A DNA stretch of 57,188 nt from Marinisporobacter sp. (GCA_025210525.1 JAOARP010000019.1:1-57188), one strand, 5' to 3'. Shown: positions 17,159 through 26,824, counted from the first letter of the stretch. The notes: generated from the sequence alone by a model not told the origin. Numbers and translations are program-made.

Positions 17159-17185
17159 GAAGGAAAATAGGAGCGTATGTCGAAA
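17159..17185 (+). promoter_or_regulatory. Sigma-H-type promoter of chemoreceptor 2
   Basis: GAAGGAAAA (17159-17167), N11, GTCGAAA (17179-17185). The boxes and spacing are identical to those upstream of receptor 1, though the intervening 11 bases differ. It lies about 100 bases before the start codon. No riboswitch follows here. Confidence 0.6.
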
Positions 17186-17285
17186 TAAATTAACACGAGG
17201 GAAATGTTTGAAAAAACAAAAGATTGAGAATGATGATGAAGGACTTGCTAAAGGATAAAGAAAAAAACAGACAGGAGGGGTATTT

Positions 17286-19253
17286 ATGAAAAGCTTAAAA
17301 TACAAAATCACTATACCTGTACTTATTTTTACGATTATAGGAATTCTTGCATTATCCGGAATCGCTTATTATCAAGCAGAAGAAATTATTATGGGTGGCA
17401 TTGAAGAAATCTCAGAAAATAAGCTTGAGAAGATTGTGACAATGGCAGATGATCAAATTCATGAATGGAAAGTAAAGATAGACATGCTTTCAGGAATAGA
17501 TGCAGTAAAAAATATAGACCATGAGGGGCTTAAAAAGTTTGTTGATGAAAAGAACAATGAGTTTAAGATCTTTGAAGGAATTATCATGTCTGATACAGAT
17601 GGAGAATATAGGAGCACAATTGGTAAAGGTGGAAATATAGGGGATAGAAAATATTTTCCAAAGGTTATGGCTGGACAAATTATTGTATCAGAGCCCGTCA
17701 TATCTAAATCTACTAAAGAGCCTATAGTAGTAGTTGCAGGACCTATTAAAGATGAAAATGGAAGGGTTATAGGACTTGTTGGAGCAACAGTAAATTTATC
17801 CCATATAACAAATATTGTGAATGCTGAGAAATTGGGTGAAACTGGATACGCTTATATGATTGATAAAAAGGGAATAGTAATCGCACATCCTAAAAAAGAA
17901 ATGATTCTTCAATATAATGCTTTGGAAAAAGGAGCTCCATCTCAAATTGAACTTACTAAAAAGATGATTAAAGGAGAAAAAGGTATAGAGCATTATGAAT
18001 ATGATGGTAGTAAAAAGATGGCAGCTTATGAACCGCTAAAATCTACTGGGTGGTCTATTGCTATGACTACCTCTGAAAAAGAAGTAACAGATGGTATCTC
18101 AGGCTTTGGAAGAATGATGCTTTTAATGGGTGCTGTAATGATTATTGTCATTGGTATGGTGATTTATTTGATGATTAATCGTGCTATTAAGCCTATTTTA
18201 GAAATAGCTGAAGTCACAAAAGATATAGCTTCAGGAAATTTACAAGTAAAAGTAGATGTGAGAAGTAAAGATGAAATAGGAATGCTTGCAGATCATTTTA
18301 ATCAAATGATTGAAAATATGCGTAGTCTCTTATCAGAAATGAATGATATGGGTATGACAGTAGCTTCTACAGCTCAGCAAATGATGGCATCAACTGAGGA
18401 AGCTGGTACGGTTTCAGAGCAGGTTGCTCATACAGTAGGAGATTTAGCAGAGGGAGCTACTGAACAAGCACAAGCTACTCAAAAAGGAAGCCAGCTAGTG
18501 AACGAATTAATCAATGGGTTAGGAGAGATTGTTCAAAATACAGGGAATGCAGAAAAGCTTACTATTTATGCAAAAGAAACTGTTGATGCAGGGATGAAGA
18601 TTATAGATTATCAAAAAACAAAGACCGTAGAAAATAAACAGGCAACAATAAATGTAGGAAAAGAAATTGCAGATTTAGCTGAAAAATCACAACAGATTGG
18701 GCAGATTGTTGAATTGATCAGTAGTATTGCAGAACAGACGAATTTGTTAGCACTTAATGCAGCTATTGAAGCAGCAAGAGCAGGAGAAGCAGGAAAGGGT
18801 TTTGCTGTAGTGGCTGAAGAAGTAAGGAAGCTTGCAGAAGAATCAGGAAAGGCTACTCAAAGTATTAGTGATTTGATTAATGAAATTCGAATGGGTGTAG
18901 AAAATGCTGTAAAAGAGATGGAAGAAGCAAAGGTTGTAGTAGGGGAACAAGAAAAAGCTGTAGGAGAGACTGTAAATGTTTTTGAAGATATATTAAACTC
19001 GGTATCAGATGTTACAGAAAACATAAAAGAAGTGACCATTGCCTGTGAAAATTTAAATGAACATGCAAGTATTGTAGGAGAAAATATTAATAATATTGCT
19101 AGTGTTACAGAGCAAAATGCTGCTGGAGCAGAGGAAGTAGCGGCTTCAACAGAAGAACAAACAGCAACACTAGAAGAATTGGCTTCATCAGCTGAACAGC
19201 TTGCAGAATTATCAGGAAGATTACAGCAATCTATACAAAAATTTAACATATAA
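17286..19253 (+). CDS. Methyl-accepting chemotaxis protein 2 (dCache sensor)
   Basis: Tandem paralogue of the preceding receptor: 655 residues, the same layout (TM1, dCache, TM2, HAMP, signalling domain) and near-identical tip ([21 protein letters not shown]). Differences cluster in the extracellular sensor half, so the two may differ in ligand specificity. The ATG has a strong site (CAGGAGGGG). It has its own likely sigma-H promoter and no riboswitch, unlike receptor 1. It ends at a bidirectional terminator shared with the convergent receptor 3. Confidence 0.93.
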   Translation: MKSLKYKITIPVLIFTIIGILALSGIAYYQAEEIIMGGIEEISENKLEKIVTMADDQIHEWKVKIDMLSGIDAVKNIDHEGLKKFVDEKNNEFKIFEGIIMSDTDGEYRSTIGKGGNIGDRKYFPKVMAGQIIVSEPVISKSTKEPIVVVAGPIKDENGRVIGLVGATVNLSHITNIVNAEKLGETGYAYMIDKKGIVIAHPKKEMILQYNALEKGAPSQIELTKKMIKGEKGIEHYEYDGSKKMAAYEPLKSTGWSIAMTTSEKEVTDGISGFGRMMLLMGAVMIIVIGMVIYLMINRAIKPILEIAEVTKDIASGNLQVKVDVRSKDEIGMLADHFNQMIENMRSLLSEMNDMGMTVASTAQQMMASTEEAGTVSEQVAHTVGDLAEGATEQAQATQKGSQLVNELINGLGEIVQNTGNAEKLTIYAKETVDAGMKIIDYQKTKTVENKQATINVGKEIADLAEKSQQIGQIVELISSIAEQTNLLALNAAIEAARAGEAGKGFAVVAEEVRKLAEESGKATQSISDLINEIRMGVENAVKEMEEAKVVVGEQEKAVGETVNVFEDILNSVSDVTENIKEVTIACENLNEHASIVGENINNIASVTEQNAAGAEEVAASTEEQTATLEELASSAEQLAELSGRLQQSIQKFNI

Positions 19254-19254
19254 A

Positions 19255-19292
19255 TAAAAAATGTATAGCGAATAGTCGCTATACATTTTTTT
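19255..19292. terminator. Bidirectional terminator between chemoreceptors 2 and 3
   Basis: AAATGTATAGCGA and TCGCTATACATTT are exact inverted repeats around a 4-base loop, with A-run and T-run flanks. Confidence 0.88.
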
Positions 19293-20961
19293 ATAGGTGA
19301 AAATAATTGATTTCAGTATTTAATTCTTGTGCAAGATTATTTAAAAGATTTGTTGCATTTTCAACTTCTTCTGTCATTTTAAATTGTTCATCCATAGTGG
19401 CATTTACTTCCTCTGACGCAGCAGCCGATTCTTCCGATACAGCTGCGATATTTTCAATAGCATGGAATATGGCATTATTGTCATGATCTAAATCTTTTAT
19501 AAAGAGGTTTAACTCATCGATTTTTATACCTATAGTTTCTACAGATTTTAGAATATGAGTAAAAGACTGGCTTACATCATCAACAGCATTGGATTGATCT
19601 TTTGTTCTTTTTTTCATATCGTCCATCATGGTAACGGCTCGATTTGTATCTGTTTGTACACCGAGTATGATTTTTTGAATATCTTGAGCAGAATGATTTG
19701 TTTGTTCTGCAAGCTTTCTAATTTCTTCAGCTACTACAGAAAAACCTCTACCGTGTTCTCCTGCACGAGCAGCTTCAATAGATGCATTGAGGGCTAATAG
19801 ATTTGTTTGCTCGGCTATGGCAGTAATAGTTTCCATGATGTTGCTAATATTTTTAGAACGGTGATCTAATTCTTTGATGGTCATTCCTATTTTTTTTGTT
19901 TCTTGGTTATTTTGTTCTGTTTGAAGGTTTAAATCTTCTAATGTTTTGAATCCTTTTTGTTGAATGTCTATGATTAATTTTGTTTCTTTATTGATATAGT
20001 TACTATTAGTGATTAATTTTTTAAATTTATTTTTAAGATTTAAAGTAAGATCTACTCCTGTTTGGGCATCCATAGCTTGCTCTGATGCGCCATGAGCTAT
20101 TTCATCTACTGTAAGAGATACTTGTTCGATGTTTTTTAAATTGTTTTGAGAAAGGGTACTTAAATTTTTGGCAGAAGTACTTACTTGTGTAGCTATATTT
20201 TTTGCTTTTTCAATAAGATGAGAGATATTTTTGATCATTTGGTTAAAATTTTCAGCCACAATTTTTGTTTCATCATTAGATAGAATAGAAACCTTTTGAT
20301 TAAGATTTCCTTTAGACATTTCATTAGATGCATGGACAATACCCATGAGACTGTTTTTTATTTTACCTGAAAAGATCAAAGCAAATATCAATCCTATGAC
20401 AATTTCTCCTATAAGCAAAATAGTGCCAAGCAATAGTTTTTTACTGAAGCTTTTTTCTATTTGTTTTTGAAGCTGGTAACTATATGCTAACTCAGAGGAA
20501 AGAATTTCGTTTGTACGTTGTTGGACAAATTTATTTTGTTCTTGTACCTGATTAAATAGATTGTTTGCCTTATTTAAATCATTAGATTTTAAAGATTGTA
20601 TACATTCTTCTGATGAAGATATGAATTCTACTGAAATATTTTTAAAGGATGCATAAAGTTCTTTACTCTTTCCATTGGAGATGGTTTGATCTAAAATTTT
20701 AAGAATGTGTTTTAAATCTTTCAACTCATTTTGATAACCATTTAGTTCAGCTTCATTAAATTCAAGAAGCAAGTTATCCATATGGGATACCATTTTATTT
20801 GTAGCTGTACTTATTTCTCTTTCTAAAATAAGATTATTGATGATGATTTTGTATTGTTTTTGTGTGTTTTTTGCTGTAATGATAAAAATAGAACTGGTAA
20901 TAAGCATAAATGATAATAGGAATATAAATGCTATCAGCAGTTTTCCTCTTAATGTCTTCAT
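19291..20961 (-). CDS. Methyl-accepting chemotaxis protein 3 (four-helix-bundle sensor)
   Basis: Chemoreceptor of 556 residues. TM1 (about 8-29), an all-helical extracellular domain (about 30-175, four-helix-bundle type rather than dCache), TM2 (about 176-198), HAMP (about 200-255) and a signalling domain with the tip [22 protein letters not shown] and [16 protein letters not shown]. Helical-bundle sensors often read ligand through a binding protein. That fits the substrate-binding lipoprotein encoded just upstream, with only 12 bases between the genes, in the same operon. Sequence drift from receptors 1 and 2 shows it is not part of that tandem duplication. Confidence 0.92.
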   Translation of the reverse strand: MKTLRGKLLIAFIFLLSFMLITSSIFIITAKNTQKQYKIIINNLILEREISTATNKMVSHMDNLLLEFNEAELNGYQNELKDLKHILKILDQTISNGKSKELYASFKNISVEFISSSEECIQSLKSNDLNKANNLFNQVQEQNKFVQQRTNEILSSELAYSYQLQKQIEKSFSKKLLLGTILLIGEIVIGLIFALIFSGKIKNSLMGIVHASNEMSKGNLNQKVSILSNDETKIVAENFNQMIKNISHLIEKAKNIATQVSTSAKNLSTLSQNNLKNIEQVSLTVDEIAHGASEQAMDAQTGVDLTLNLKNKFKKLITNSNYINKETKLIIDIQQKGFKTLEDLNLQTEQNNQETKKIGMTIKELDHRSKNISNIMETITAIAEQTNLLALNASIEAARAGEHGRGFSVVAEEIRKLAEQTNHSAQDIQKIILGVQTDTNRAVTMMDDMKKRTKDQSNAVDDVSQSFTHILKSVETIGIKIDELNLFIKDLDHDNNAIFHAIENIAAVSEESAAASEEVNATMDEQFKMTEEVENATNLLNNLAQELNTEINYFHL

Positions 20962-20973
20962 AAAAAAGGCCTC

Positions 20974-21978
20974 CTATTTTTTAATGATATGAGTATTAAT
21001 AGTGATATCTTCTGGAACATTTTCATTATGCATAAGCTTGATCATCGTTTCTGCTGATTTTTTTGCATAGTCTTTAGCATCTTGCTCAATGGTATATAAG
21101 AAATTACCGTTAGCTACAGCTTCCTTCGCTTTTGGTAAGCCATCAAAGCCTGTTATAAGTATATTTTTTAAATGAGCTTCTTCAACATATTGTAAAGCGC
21201 CTAAAGCCATATTGTCATTTCCAGAGAGGATTATTTTTATATTTGGATTTTTAGAAAATGCTTTTTTAGTTATTTCATAGCCTTTTGTTAATCTCCAGAG
21301 ACCATCCTCCATGATGCCTATATGTAAGTTTTCTATTTCTCCTATGGCACGTAAGGCACCTGTCTTTCTTTTTACAGCAATAGAAGAATTTTGATTTCCT
21401 AAGAGCATTAATACTTCTGTAGGCTCTTTCACTAAATTTTTTAAAGATTTTACTCCATTATAAAAGGCAGTCTCATTATCTATATGAAGATATGGAAGAG
21501 AAGACAGACCTTTTTCTTCTGCTTTATTTTTATCGATGTTTTTATCTAATAAAACTATTTTTATTCCTTGGTCTTGAGCTCTTTTTAAGGGATCAATAAG
21601 AGCTGTATTATCTCCTGGACTAATAATAATCCCCTCTGCTTTAGAAGAAATAGCTTCTTCAATGGCTTCTATTTCTTCCTTTGTTCTTTGATTAGAATCA
21701 GATGAATATTCAATATGAATATGATATCCTTCTTTTTCTAGGGTTGGAGTAAGGTTTTTTGCAATGGTTTTAAAAAAACCATCTTTTTTTAGAATAACAA
21801 AAACTTCTTTATCGGTGATCGTATGATTAGCTAATGATGTAACATCTTTTTCTTGGTTAAGCCTTTTTTCAATTAGTTGGTCTACTTCTGCCTCTAAATG
21901 AGATTGATTAGATGAACATGCAGATAATAAAGAAACAATTAAAAATAATGTCATAAATCCTAAGGTTGATTTTTTCAT
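20974..21978 (-). CDS. Sugar-type periplasmic-binding lipoprotein (PBP1 family)
   Basis: Solute-binding lipoprotein of about 334 residues. Signal MTLFLIVSLLSACSS ends in a lipobox. The mature domain shows the type-1 sugar-binding pattern: KEEIEAIEEAISSKAEGIIISPGD, KIVLLDKNID, ILSGNDNMALGAL, ILITGFDGLPKA. Relatives bind ribose, galactose or autoinducer-2. Start at 21978 has the site AAAGGAGG; a start 36 bases upstream would lack one. No ABC permease or ATPase is nearby. Instead a chemoreceptor gene follows in the operon, so it probably presents ligand to receptor 3 rather than to a transporter. A perfect sigma-H promoter match lies upstream. Confidence 0.88.
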   Translation of the reverse strand: MKKSTLGFMTLFLIVSLLSACSSNQSHLEAEVDQLIEKRLNQEKDVTSLANHTITDKEVFVILKKDGFFKTIAKNLTPTLEKEGYHIHIEYSSDSNQRTKEEIEAIEEAISSKAEGIIISPGDNTALIDPLKRAQDQGIKIVLLDKNIDKNKAEEKGLSSLPYLHIDNETAFYNGVKSLKNLVKEPTEVLMLLGNQNSSIAVKRKTGALRAIGEIENLHIGIMEDGLWRLTKGYEITKKAFSKNPNIKIILSGNDNMALGALQYVEEAHLKNILITGFDGLPKAKEAVANGNFLYTIEQDAKDYAKKSAETMIKLMHNENVPEDITINTHIIKK

Positions 21979-22026
21979 GTGGATCCTCCTTTGATATAAA
22001 TTATGGGAATGCATGCAATTTTTTCA

Positions 22027-22053
22027 ATTCGACAACGGATAACAAATTCCTTC
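22027..22053 (-). promoter_or_regulatory. Sigma-H promoter of the binding-protein/receptor operon
   Basis: Minus strand: GAAGGAATT (22053-22045), N11, GTCGAAT (22033-22027). It fits RnAGGAWWW-N11-RnnGAAT at every defined position. Expected start of transcription is near 22019, about 40 bases before the ATG. The -10 also contains TGTCGAA, the 0A-box sequence. Confidence 0.72.
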
Positions 22054-22068
22054 TAATTTATATCTATA

Positions 22069-22098
22069 TTGCATGAAAAAGATGGATTATGATAAAAT
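22069..22098 (+). promoter_or_regulatory. Sigma-A promoter of the DUF2238 gene
   Basis: TTGCAT (22069-22074), 18-base spacer, TAAAAT (22093-22098). It is divergent from the sigma-H promoter. Confidence 0.5.
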
Positions 22099-22159
22099 AA
22101 ATAAATAAATTTTGAGAGATAGGTGTAGGTTTGTACGTAAATGGAGAAGGGAGAGATTT

Positions 22160-22762
22160 ATGAAAGATAAAAAGTTTCATTTATTTTTATTACTAAGTTT
22201 AATAGGTATTTTGATTTGGTCAGTTATCAATCCTAAGGATTTATTCACGTGGTTCTTAGAAGTTTTTCCAGCTGTTATTGGAGTGAGTATCCTTATTTTT
22301 ATTTATCCTAAATTTCGATTTACCAATTTAGTTTATTTTTTAATATGGATTCATGCTATTATATTAATCGTTGGAGGACATTATACTTATGCAGAAATGC
22401 CTCTTTTTAACTATATTAAAGATATTTTCAATCTTAGTCGGAATTATTATGATCGGTTAGGACATTTTGCTCAAGGCTTCATTCCTGCTATGATCATGAG
22501 AGAAGTACTTCTTAGAAATAAAGTAGTTAAGAGAGGAAAATGGTTGTTTTTTATAGTCGTGAGTATTTGTCTTGCTATTAGTGCTGCATATGAATTACTT
22601 GAATTTGCAGTTGCACGTCTTACAGGAACTGCAGCAGAAGCTTTTTTAGGTACCCAAGGAGATGTATGGGATACTCAGTGGGATATGTTATTTGCTTTAT
22701 GGGGAGCAAGTACGGCTCTTTTAGCCCTTAGAAAATATCATGACTACTCCTTAAAGGAGTAG
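22160..22762 (+). CDS. DUF2238 (YjdF-like) integral membrane protein
   Basis: About 200 residues with five to six membrane helices. The conserved DUF2238 features are the polar motif YDRLGHFAQGFIPAMIMRE, then AAYELLEFAVARLTG and GDVWDTQWDMLFALWGA. The acidic and histidine residues inside membrane segments are conserved in the family, but no function is established. The ATG at 22160 with an AAGGGAGAG site is preferred to an in-frame TTG at 22112, which would add a basic, non-hydrophobic leader and has no ribosome site. It stands alone and converges on the phosphatase gene. Confidence 0.85.
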   Translation: MKDKKFHLFLLLSLIGILIWSVINPKDLFTWFLEVFPAVIGVSILIFIYPKFRFTNLVYFLIWIHAIILIVGGHYTYAEMPLFNYIKDIFNLSRNYYDRLGHFAQGFIPAMIMREVLLRNKVVKRGKWLFFIVVSICLAISAAYELLEFAVARLTGTAAEAFLGTQGDVWDTQWDMLFALWGASTALLALRKYHDYSLKE

Positions 22763-22767
22763 TCATA
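22739..22767. terminator. Hairpin between convergent genes
   Basis: TGACTACTCC and GGAGTAGTCA (22741-22750 and 22756-22765 approximately) form a near-perfect 10-bp stem overlapping the stop codon of the DUF2238 gene. T-runs are poor on both sides, so the terminator call is tentative. Confidence 0.5.
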
Positions 22768-22771
22768 AGAG

Positions 22772-23983
22772 CTAATCATGTATTTCCATTCCTAAAATAC
22801 ATACATCGTCTTCAAGGGTTTTCGTTTCTTTTAAATTAATGATTTCTTCATAGGCATCATGAATGAAGGAATCTATTTTTTTATGAGCATGTTTCACTAA
22901 AATAGAATGAAGGTTTTCCTTTGACATGCTATGGGGATATTCTCTTGTCTCTGTTAATCCATCTGTATAAAATATAACTTTGTCTCCACTTTGAAGGGAG
23001 ATGGTTTGACTTTCAAAGTTTATATTTTCAAATACACCTAAAATAGTACTTCCTCCAGCATGCATTTCTATACATTTTCCATTTCTAATGATCACAGGAT
23101 AAGGATGACCACATCGCATATAGGTAAGTTTTTTTGTATGATTATTATAAAGACCATAAAATGCAGTGAGATACATATTTTCAGAGATATTTATTAGCTT
23201 TCTATTTAGATAGCTAATAAAAGCAGCAGGATGATGAAAAAGATGCTTGCTTGTTTCCATAATGGCTTTTACCATAGCTGTAATCATAGCAGCAGGAACA
23301 CCATGTCCTGATATATCGCTTAGAAAAATCCCTAAAGAATGATCATCTACCTTCATAAAGTCATATAAATCGCCACCAATTTCTTCAAGAGGGTTATAGA
23401 TAGCAGATAAAGAGATTCCTCCTACTTGAGGTAATTTGTTTGGAATAAGATTTTGTTGAACACTTTTAGCAAGAGCTAATTCATCTCGAATTCGATCATG
23501 ATAGGTTTCTATCATTTCATTTCTTTTTTGTAGCTCTAACTTGCTATTTTCCAGTTCTGTAATATCATCTAAAATCACTAAAACCATATCTTGATTATTG
23601 AAGTTGAGATATTTGGTTGTGAATTGAAAGTGTTTTTTCATAGATTTTCCATTAATATAGAAACTTCGAGTGAGTATTTCTTTGTAAGTTGGATTTTGAT
23701 TATGAAATGCATTTAAGATAGCTTTTCTAAAGATACAATTTTCACAATTACTTGTGGTGCCACAATTTTTTGATTCTTCAACGGTGTATTTACATCCAAT
23801 AACATTTCCACATAGTTTACCGATGATTTGATCTTCTTTTTTATTAAACAAAGTGCCAAAGGTTTCGTTAAATTGTTGTAATTCTATATTTTTATCTACT
23901 AGGAAAATAGCAGATGTAATGTTTTCAAATATAATGTTTAAAAAATGATTAGAATCTTTTAATTCCTTTATAGAGAGCTTCAT
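22772..23983 (-). CDS. PAS-domain SpoIIE/RsbU-type serine phosphatase
   Basis: PP2C-like phosphatase, 403 residues. N-terminal PAS domain (about 12-140), a linker helix, and the SpoIIE domain (about 185-400) with metal-binding EEIGGDLYDF, LSDISGHGVPAAM and FYTDGLTE. Such proteins dephosphorylate anti-anti-sigma factors in partner-switching pathways. No partner genes lie next to it. Odd feature: the PAS domain carries a cysteine cluster (C47, C52 and CGTTSNCENC around residue 65) that could bind a metal or sense redox state. The ATG follows GAGGTGATCTA. It is convergent with the preceding membrane protein. Confidence 0.9.
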   Translation of the reverse strand: MKLSIKELKDSNHFLNIIFENITSAIFLVDKNIELQQFNETFGTLFNKKEDQIIGKLCGNVIGCKYTVEESKNCGTTSNCENCIFRKAILNAFHNQNPTYKEILTRSFYINGKSMKKHFQFTTKYLNFNNQDMVLVILDDITELENSKLELQKRNEMIETYHDRIRDELALAKSVQQNLIPNKLPQVGGISLSAIYNPLEEIGGDLYDFMKVDDHSLGIFLSDISGHGVPAAMITAMVKAIMETSKHLFHHPAAFISYLNRKLINISENMYLTAFYGLYNNHTKKLTYMRCGHPYPVIIRNGKCIEMHAGGSTILGVFENINFESQTISLQSGDKVIFYTDGLTETREYPHSMSKENLHSILVKHAHKKIDSFIHDAYEEIINLKETKTLEDDVCILGMEIHD

Positions 23984-24166
23984 TAGATCACCTCGAAAAT
24001 TTGGATTAAACTCATTGTAACATATTATATAAAATGGTGGTGAAACTTTTACATAATTGTAAAATTACAAAATAAAAAAGTGGAATTCAGCATATAATAG
24101 TAGAAAAACATAAAAGAATTTATTTGATAGATTGAAAATTTATGGGTAAAATAAATAGGAAAAGTT

Positions 24167-24195
24167 TTGACATATTATTTTCTAAATATTATAAT
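24167..24195 (+). promoter_or_regulatory. Consensus sigma-A promoter of asnS
   Basis: TTGACA (24167-24172), 17-base spacer, TATAAT (24190-24195): a full consensus match, some 25 bases before the T-box leader. The rest of the gap between 23984 and 24166 is AT-rich and shows nothing clear. Confidence 0.9.
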
Positions 24196-24221
24196 ATCAA
24201 TGAACCAACTATAAAATGAAA

Positions 24222-24475
24222 AAACGAGGACGAGAAGAGTAGATATAGGAGAGGCGTTTAAGCGAGCCGGTGATGGTGAAAGACCGGTACGAGGCCTGTA
24301 TTGAAGAACATCTCTGAGTTTCTAACTGAAATCTGATGAGAGTAGGCTTAGACGGCGAAAACCGTTATCTATTAAAAAGTATTTTGTACTGATGAGTTGG
24401 CCATTTGGCAATCAGGGTGGTACCGCGAAATTTAGCTTTTCGTCCCTATAAGGATGAAGGGCTTTTTTGATTGAG
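24222..24475 (+). ncRNA. T-box leader (Asn) controlling asnS
   Basis: A tRNA-sensing leader. The T-box sequence AGGGTGGTACCGCG (24414-24427) is followed by a terminator: an 11-bp stem (about 24434-24466) and T-run. Stem I shows the usual GGTGATGGTGAAAGACCGGTACGAG distal-loop area in pieces. The likely specifier is AAC (24307-24309, Asn), placed as AAC-A-TCTCTGAG; the same frame in the other two T-boxes here gives CCC and TGC. Uncharged tRNA-Asn should prevent termination. Confidence 0.93.
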
Positions 24476-24489
24476 GAGGAGGAAAAAAT

Positions 24490-25881
24490 ATGAAAACAAC
24501 ATCTATTAAAGAAGTTTATAGACAAACGGAAAAATATCAAGATCAAACGATTACTATTGCAGGTTGGGTAAGAACCTTAAGAGCATCAAAGGCTTTTGGA
24601 TTTATTGAAGTAAATGATGGAAGCTTTTTTAAAAACCTTCAAATAGTTTTCGAAGAAAATTTAGAAAACTTCAAGGAAATTTCAAAGCTTACAATTAGCT
24701 CTGCTATTCATGTAGAAGGAAAGCTAGTACTTACGCCAGGAGCGAAGCAACCATTTGAAATTAAAGCAACAAAAATTGAGGTAGAGGGAGCATCGGATAG
24801 AGATTATCCTCTTCAGAAAAAGAGACATACTCTTGAATATCTAAGAACTATTGCTCATTTAAGACCAAGAAGTAATACTTTCTCAGCAGTGTTTAGAGTA
24901 CGTTCTATTGCAGCCTATGCAATACATAAATTTTTCCAAGAAAGAGGGTTTGTTTACACCCATACACCAATCATTACAGGAAGTGACTGCGAAGGTGCAG
25001 GAGAAATGTTTAGAGTATCTACATTGGATTTAGAAAATGTTCCTAAAAATGAGGAGGGCAACATAGATTTTAAACAAGACTTCTTTGGAAAAGAAACAAA
25101 TTTAACAGTAAGTGGACAATTAGAAGCAGAAAGCTATGCATTAGCTTTTAGAAATGTATATACCTTTGGACCAACATTTAGATCAGAAAACTCAAATACA
25201 GCAAGACATGCTGCTGAGTTTTGGATGATTGAGCCTGAAATTGCCTTTGCTGATCTTGAGGACGATATGCAATTAGCAGAAGATATGATTAAATATGTAA
25301 TCAATTATGTATTAGAAAATGCACCAGAAGAAATGGAGTTTTTCAACAAGTTTATTGATAAAGGCTTATTAGAGAGAATTGATAATATTGTTAGCTCTGA
25401 TTTTGGAAGAGTTACTTATACAGAAGCTGTTGAAGTACTAAAAAAAGCTAAGGTGAAATTTGAATATCCTGTAGAATGGGGATGCGATCTTCAAACAGAA
25501 CATGAAAGATATTTAACAGAAAAAGTATATAAAAAACCTGTATTTGTAACGGATTATCCAAAGGATATTAAAGCATTTTATATGAGAATGAATGATGATG
25601 GAAAAACCGTAGCAGCTACTGACTTATTAGTTCCAGGTGTTGGAGAAATTATTGGTGGAAGCCAGAGGGAAGAAAGAATAGATGTATTAGAGGCGAGAAT
25701 GGATGAGATGAATCTTAGCAAAGAAGATTACTGGTGGTATTTAGAGCTTAGAAGATTTGGTGGAACAAAGCATGCTGGATTTGGATTAGGATTTGAAAGA
25801 CTTATTATGTATATGACTGGAATGAGCAATATAAGAGACGTTATTCCTTTCCCAAGAACAGTAAAATCCGCTGAATTCTAA
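24490..25881 (+). CDS. asnS: Asparaginyl-tRNA synthetase
   Basis: Class II synthetase charging tRNA-Asn, 463 residues, normal length. N-terminal OB-fold anticodon-binding domain (about 1-105, [20 protein letters not shown]), then the catalytic core with motif 2 ([21 protein letters not shown]) in two parts and motif 3 ([15 protein letters not shown]). The ATG follows GGAGGAGG. It is controlled by the Asn T-box leader directly upstream. A direct AsnRS means Asn-tRNA need not come from transamidation. The next gene follows after 26 bases, so the pair downstream may be co-transcribed. Confidence 0.96.
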   Translation: MKTTSIKEVYRQTEKYQDQTITIAGWVRTLRASKAFGFIEVNDGSFFKNLQIVFEENLENFKEISKLTISSAIHVEGKLVLTPGAKQPFEIKATKIEVEGASDRDYPLQKKRHTLEYLRTIAHLRPRSNTFSAVFRVRSIAAYAIHKFFQERGFVYTHTPIITGSDCEGAGEMFRVSTLDLENVPKNEEGNIDFKQDFFGKETNLTVSGQLEAESYALAFRNVYTFGPTFRSENSNTARHAAEFWMIEPEIAFADLEDDMQLAEDMIKYVINYVLENAPEEMEFFNKFIDKGLLERIDNIVSSDFGRVTYTEAVEVLKKAKVKFEYPVEWGCDLQTEHERYLTEKVYKKPVFVTDYPKDIKAFYMRMNDDGKTVAATDLLVPGVGEIIGGSQREERIDVLEARMDEMNLSKEDYWWYLELRRFGGTKHAGFGLGFERLIMYMTGMSNIRDVIPFPRTVKSAEF

Positions 25882-25907
25882 AAAATAAATAAAAAGGGGT
25901 GAGAGAT

Positions 25908-26333
25908 ATGCTGATAGATTCTATAAAGACAGGAATCAAAAAAGGAATAGAAACCACTTGGATGCTTGGAAAAATTATTATTCCTGTGTATATTTTCATA
26001 ACCATTTTAAAGCATACACCAGTTCTTGACTGGATTTCACGTATATTTGAGCCACTTATGGGTTTGTTTCATTTACCAGGAGAAGCAGCACTTGTATTGG
26101 TCTTAGGAAATGCTTTAAATTTATATGCAGCACTTGGAGCTATTAAGGCTATATCTTTAACCCCTATGCAAATAACTACCATAGGGATTATGCTTTCCTT
26201 CTCCCATTCCTTATTTGTTGAAACAGCAGTTGTTAAAAAATTAGATGCAAATATTGGAAAGGTCATTGCCTTAAGAGTGGGATTAGCTTTGGTTGTAGGT
26301 ATGATTGTAGGTCAGGTAGGTGCATTGCTATGA
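25908..26333 (+). CDS. Nucleoside-recognition (Gate) domain membrane protein A
   Basis: Small integral membrane protein, about 141 residues with three to four helices, Gate/nucleoside-recognition family (related to SpmA and YjiH types). Visible: GIETTWMLGKIIIPVYIFITIL, the loop LPGEAALVLVLGNALNLYAALGA and FSHSLFVETAVVKKLDA. Transport substrate is unknown. The ATG at 25908 has the site AAGGGGTG; the in-frame GTG at 25899 is the end of that site. Its stop overlaps the start of the next gene by four bases, so the two are coupled and probably form a heteromer. Confidence 0.82.
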   Translation: MLIDSIKTGIKKGIETTWMLGKIIIPVYIFITILKHTPVLDWISRIFEPLMGLFHLPGEAALVLVLGNALNLYAALGAIKAISLTPMQITTIGIMLSFSHSLFVETAVVKKLDANIGKVIALRVGLALVVGMIVGQVGALL

Positions 26334-26788
26334 TAGATATTTTAAAAGAAGGATTGGTAGGAAGCTTAAAGTCCGTATATTCTATAGCCATTATTGTTAT
26401 TCCTTTAATGATTATTTTGCAGATTGCAAAGGATTATCATGTCTTAAATAAATTATCAGAACGGTTTAAAGGTCTTACAAAATTATTAGGCGTATCTAAA
26501 GATGCAATACTTCCCTTATTAGTAGGAATTATTTTTGGTATTTCCTATGGGGCTGGAGTTATCATTCAAAGCTCTAAGGAAGGAGATTTGACAAAGAAGG
26601 ACCTGGTCTTACTAGTAGCTTTTTTAGTTGCTTGTCATGCAGTTTTTGAAGATACCTTGTTATTTGTTGCTGTAGGTGCAAATGGATATGTTTTATTAGG
26701 ATTAAGGCTTTTGATGGCGATTGTTGTAACTTATTTATTGTCAAAAAGAATCAATTTAAAAGAGTTATCTGTACCAGATAAAAACTAG
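26330..26788 (+). CDS. Nucleoside-recognition (Gate) domain membrane protein B
   Basis: Partner of the preceding protein, 152 residues, several membrane helices. The family loop GISYGAGVIIQSSKEGDLTKKD and the ACHAVFEDTLLFVAVGAN motif correspond to the matching segments of protein A, so the pair looks like two halves of one Gate-type transporter. Translation is coupled by the ATGA overlap. SpmA/SpmB of spore-core dehydration have a similar two-gene layout, but this pair lacks clear SpmA/B hallmarks by eye. Ends at a strong terminator. Confidence 0.82.
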   Translation: MIDILKEGLVGSLKSVYSIAIIVIPLMIILQIAKDYHVLNKLSERFKGLTKLLGVSKDAILPLLVGIIFGISYGAGVIIQSSKEGDLTKKDLVLLVAFLVACHAVFEDTLLFVAVGANGYVLLGLRLLMAIVVTYLLSKRINLKELSVPDKN

Positions 26789-26819
26789 GGATCTCTTATG
26801 AGATCCCTAGTTTTTTTAA
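26781..26819. terminator. Bidirectional terminator
   Basis: CTAGGGATCTC and GAGATCCCTAG pair around a very short loop, with AAAA before and TTTTTTT after; serves the Gate pair and the convergent ferritin gene. Confidence 0.88.
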
Positions 26820-26824
26820 TTAAT

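Noticed and set aside
14771-17186. TGTCGAA before receptors 1 and 2 as Spo0A boxes, or GTCGAAAT as a sigma-D (-10) box
   Set aside because: The sequences are part of a two-box pattern with fixed N11 spacing that fits sigma-H better; the sigma-D -35 (TAAA) is absent. Spo0A binding remains possible but is not the simplest reading.
22112-22159. TTG start for the DUF2238 gene
   Set aside because: No ribosome site, and the added residues are basic and unlike the family N-terminus.
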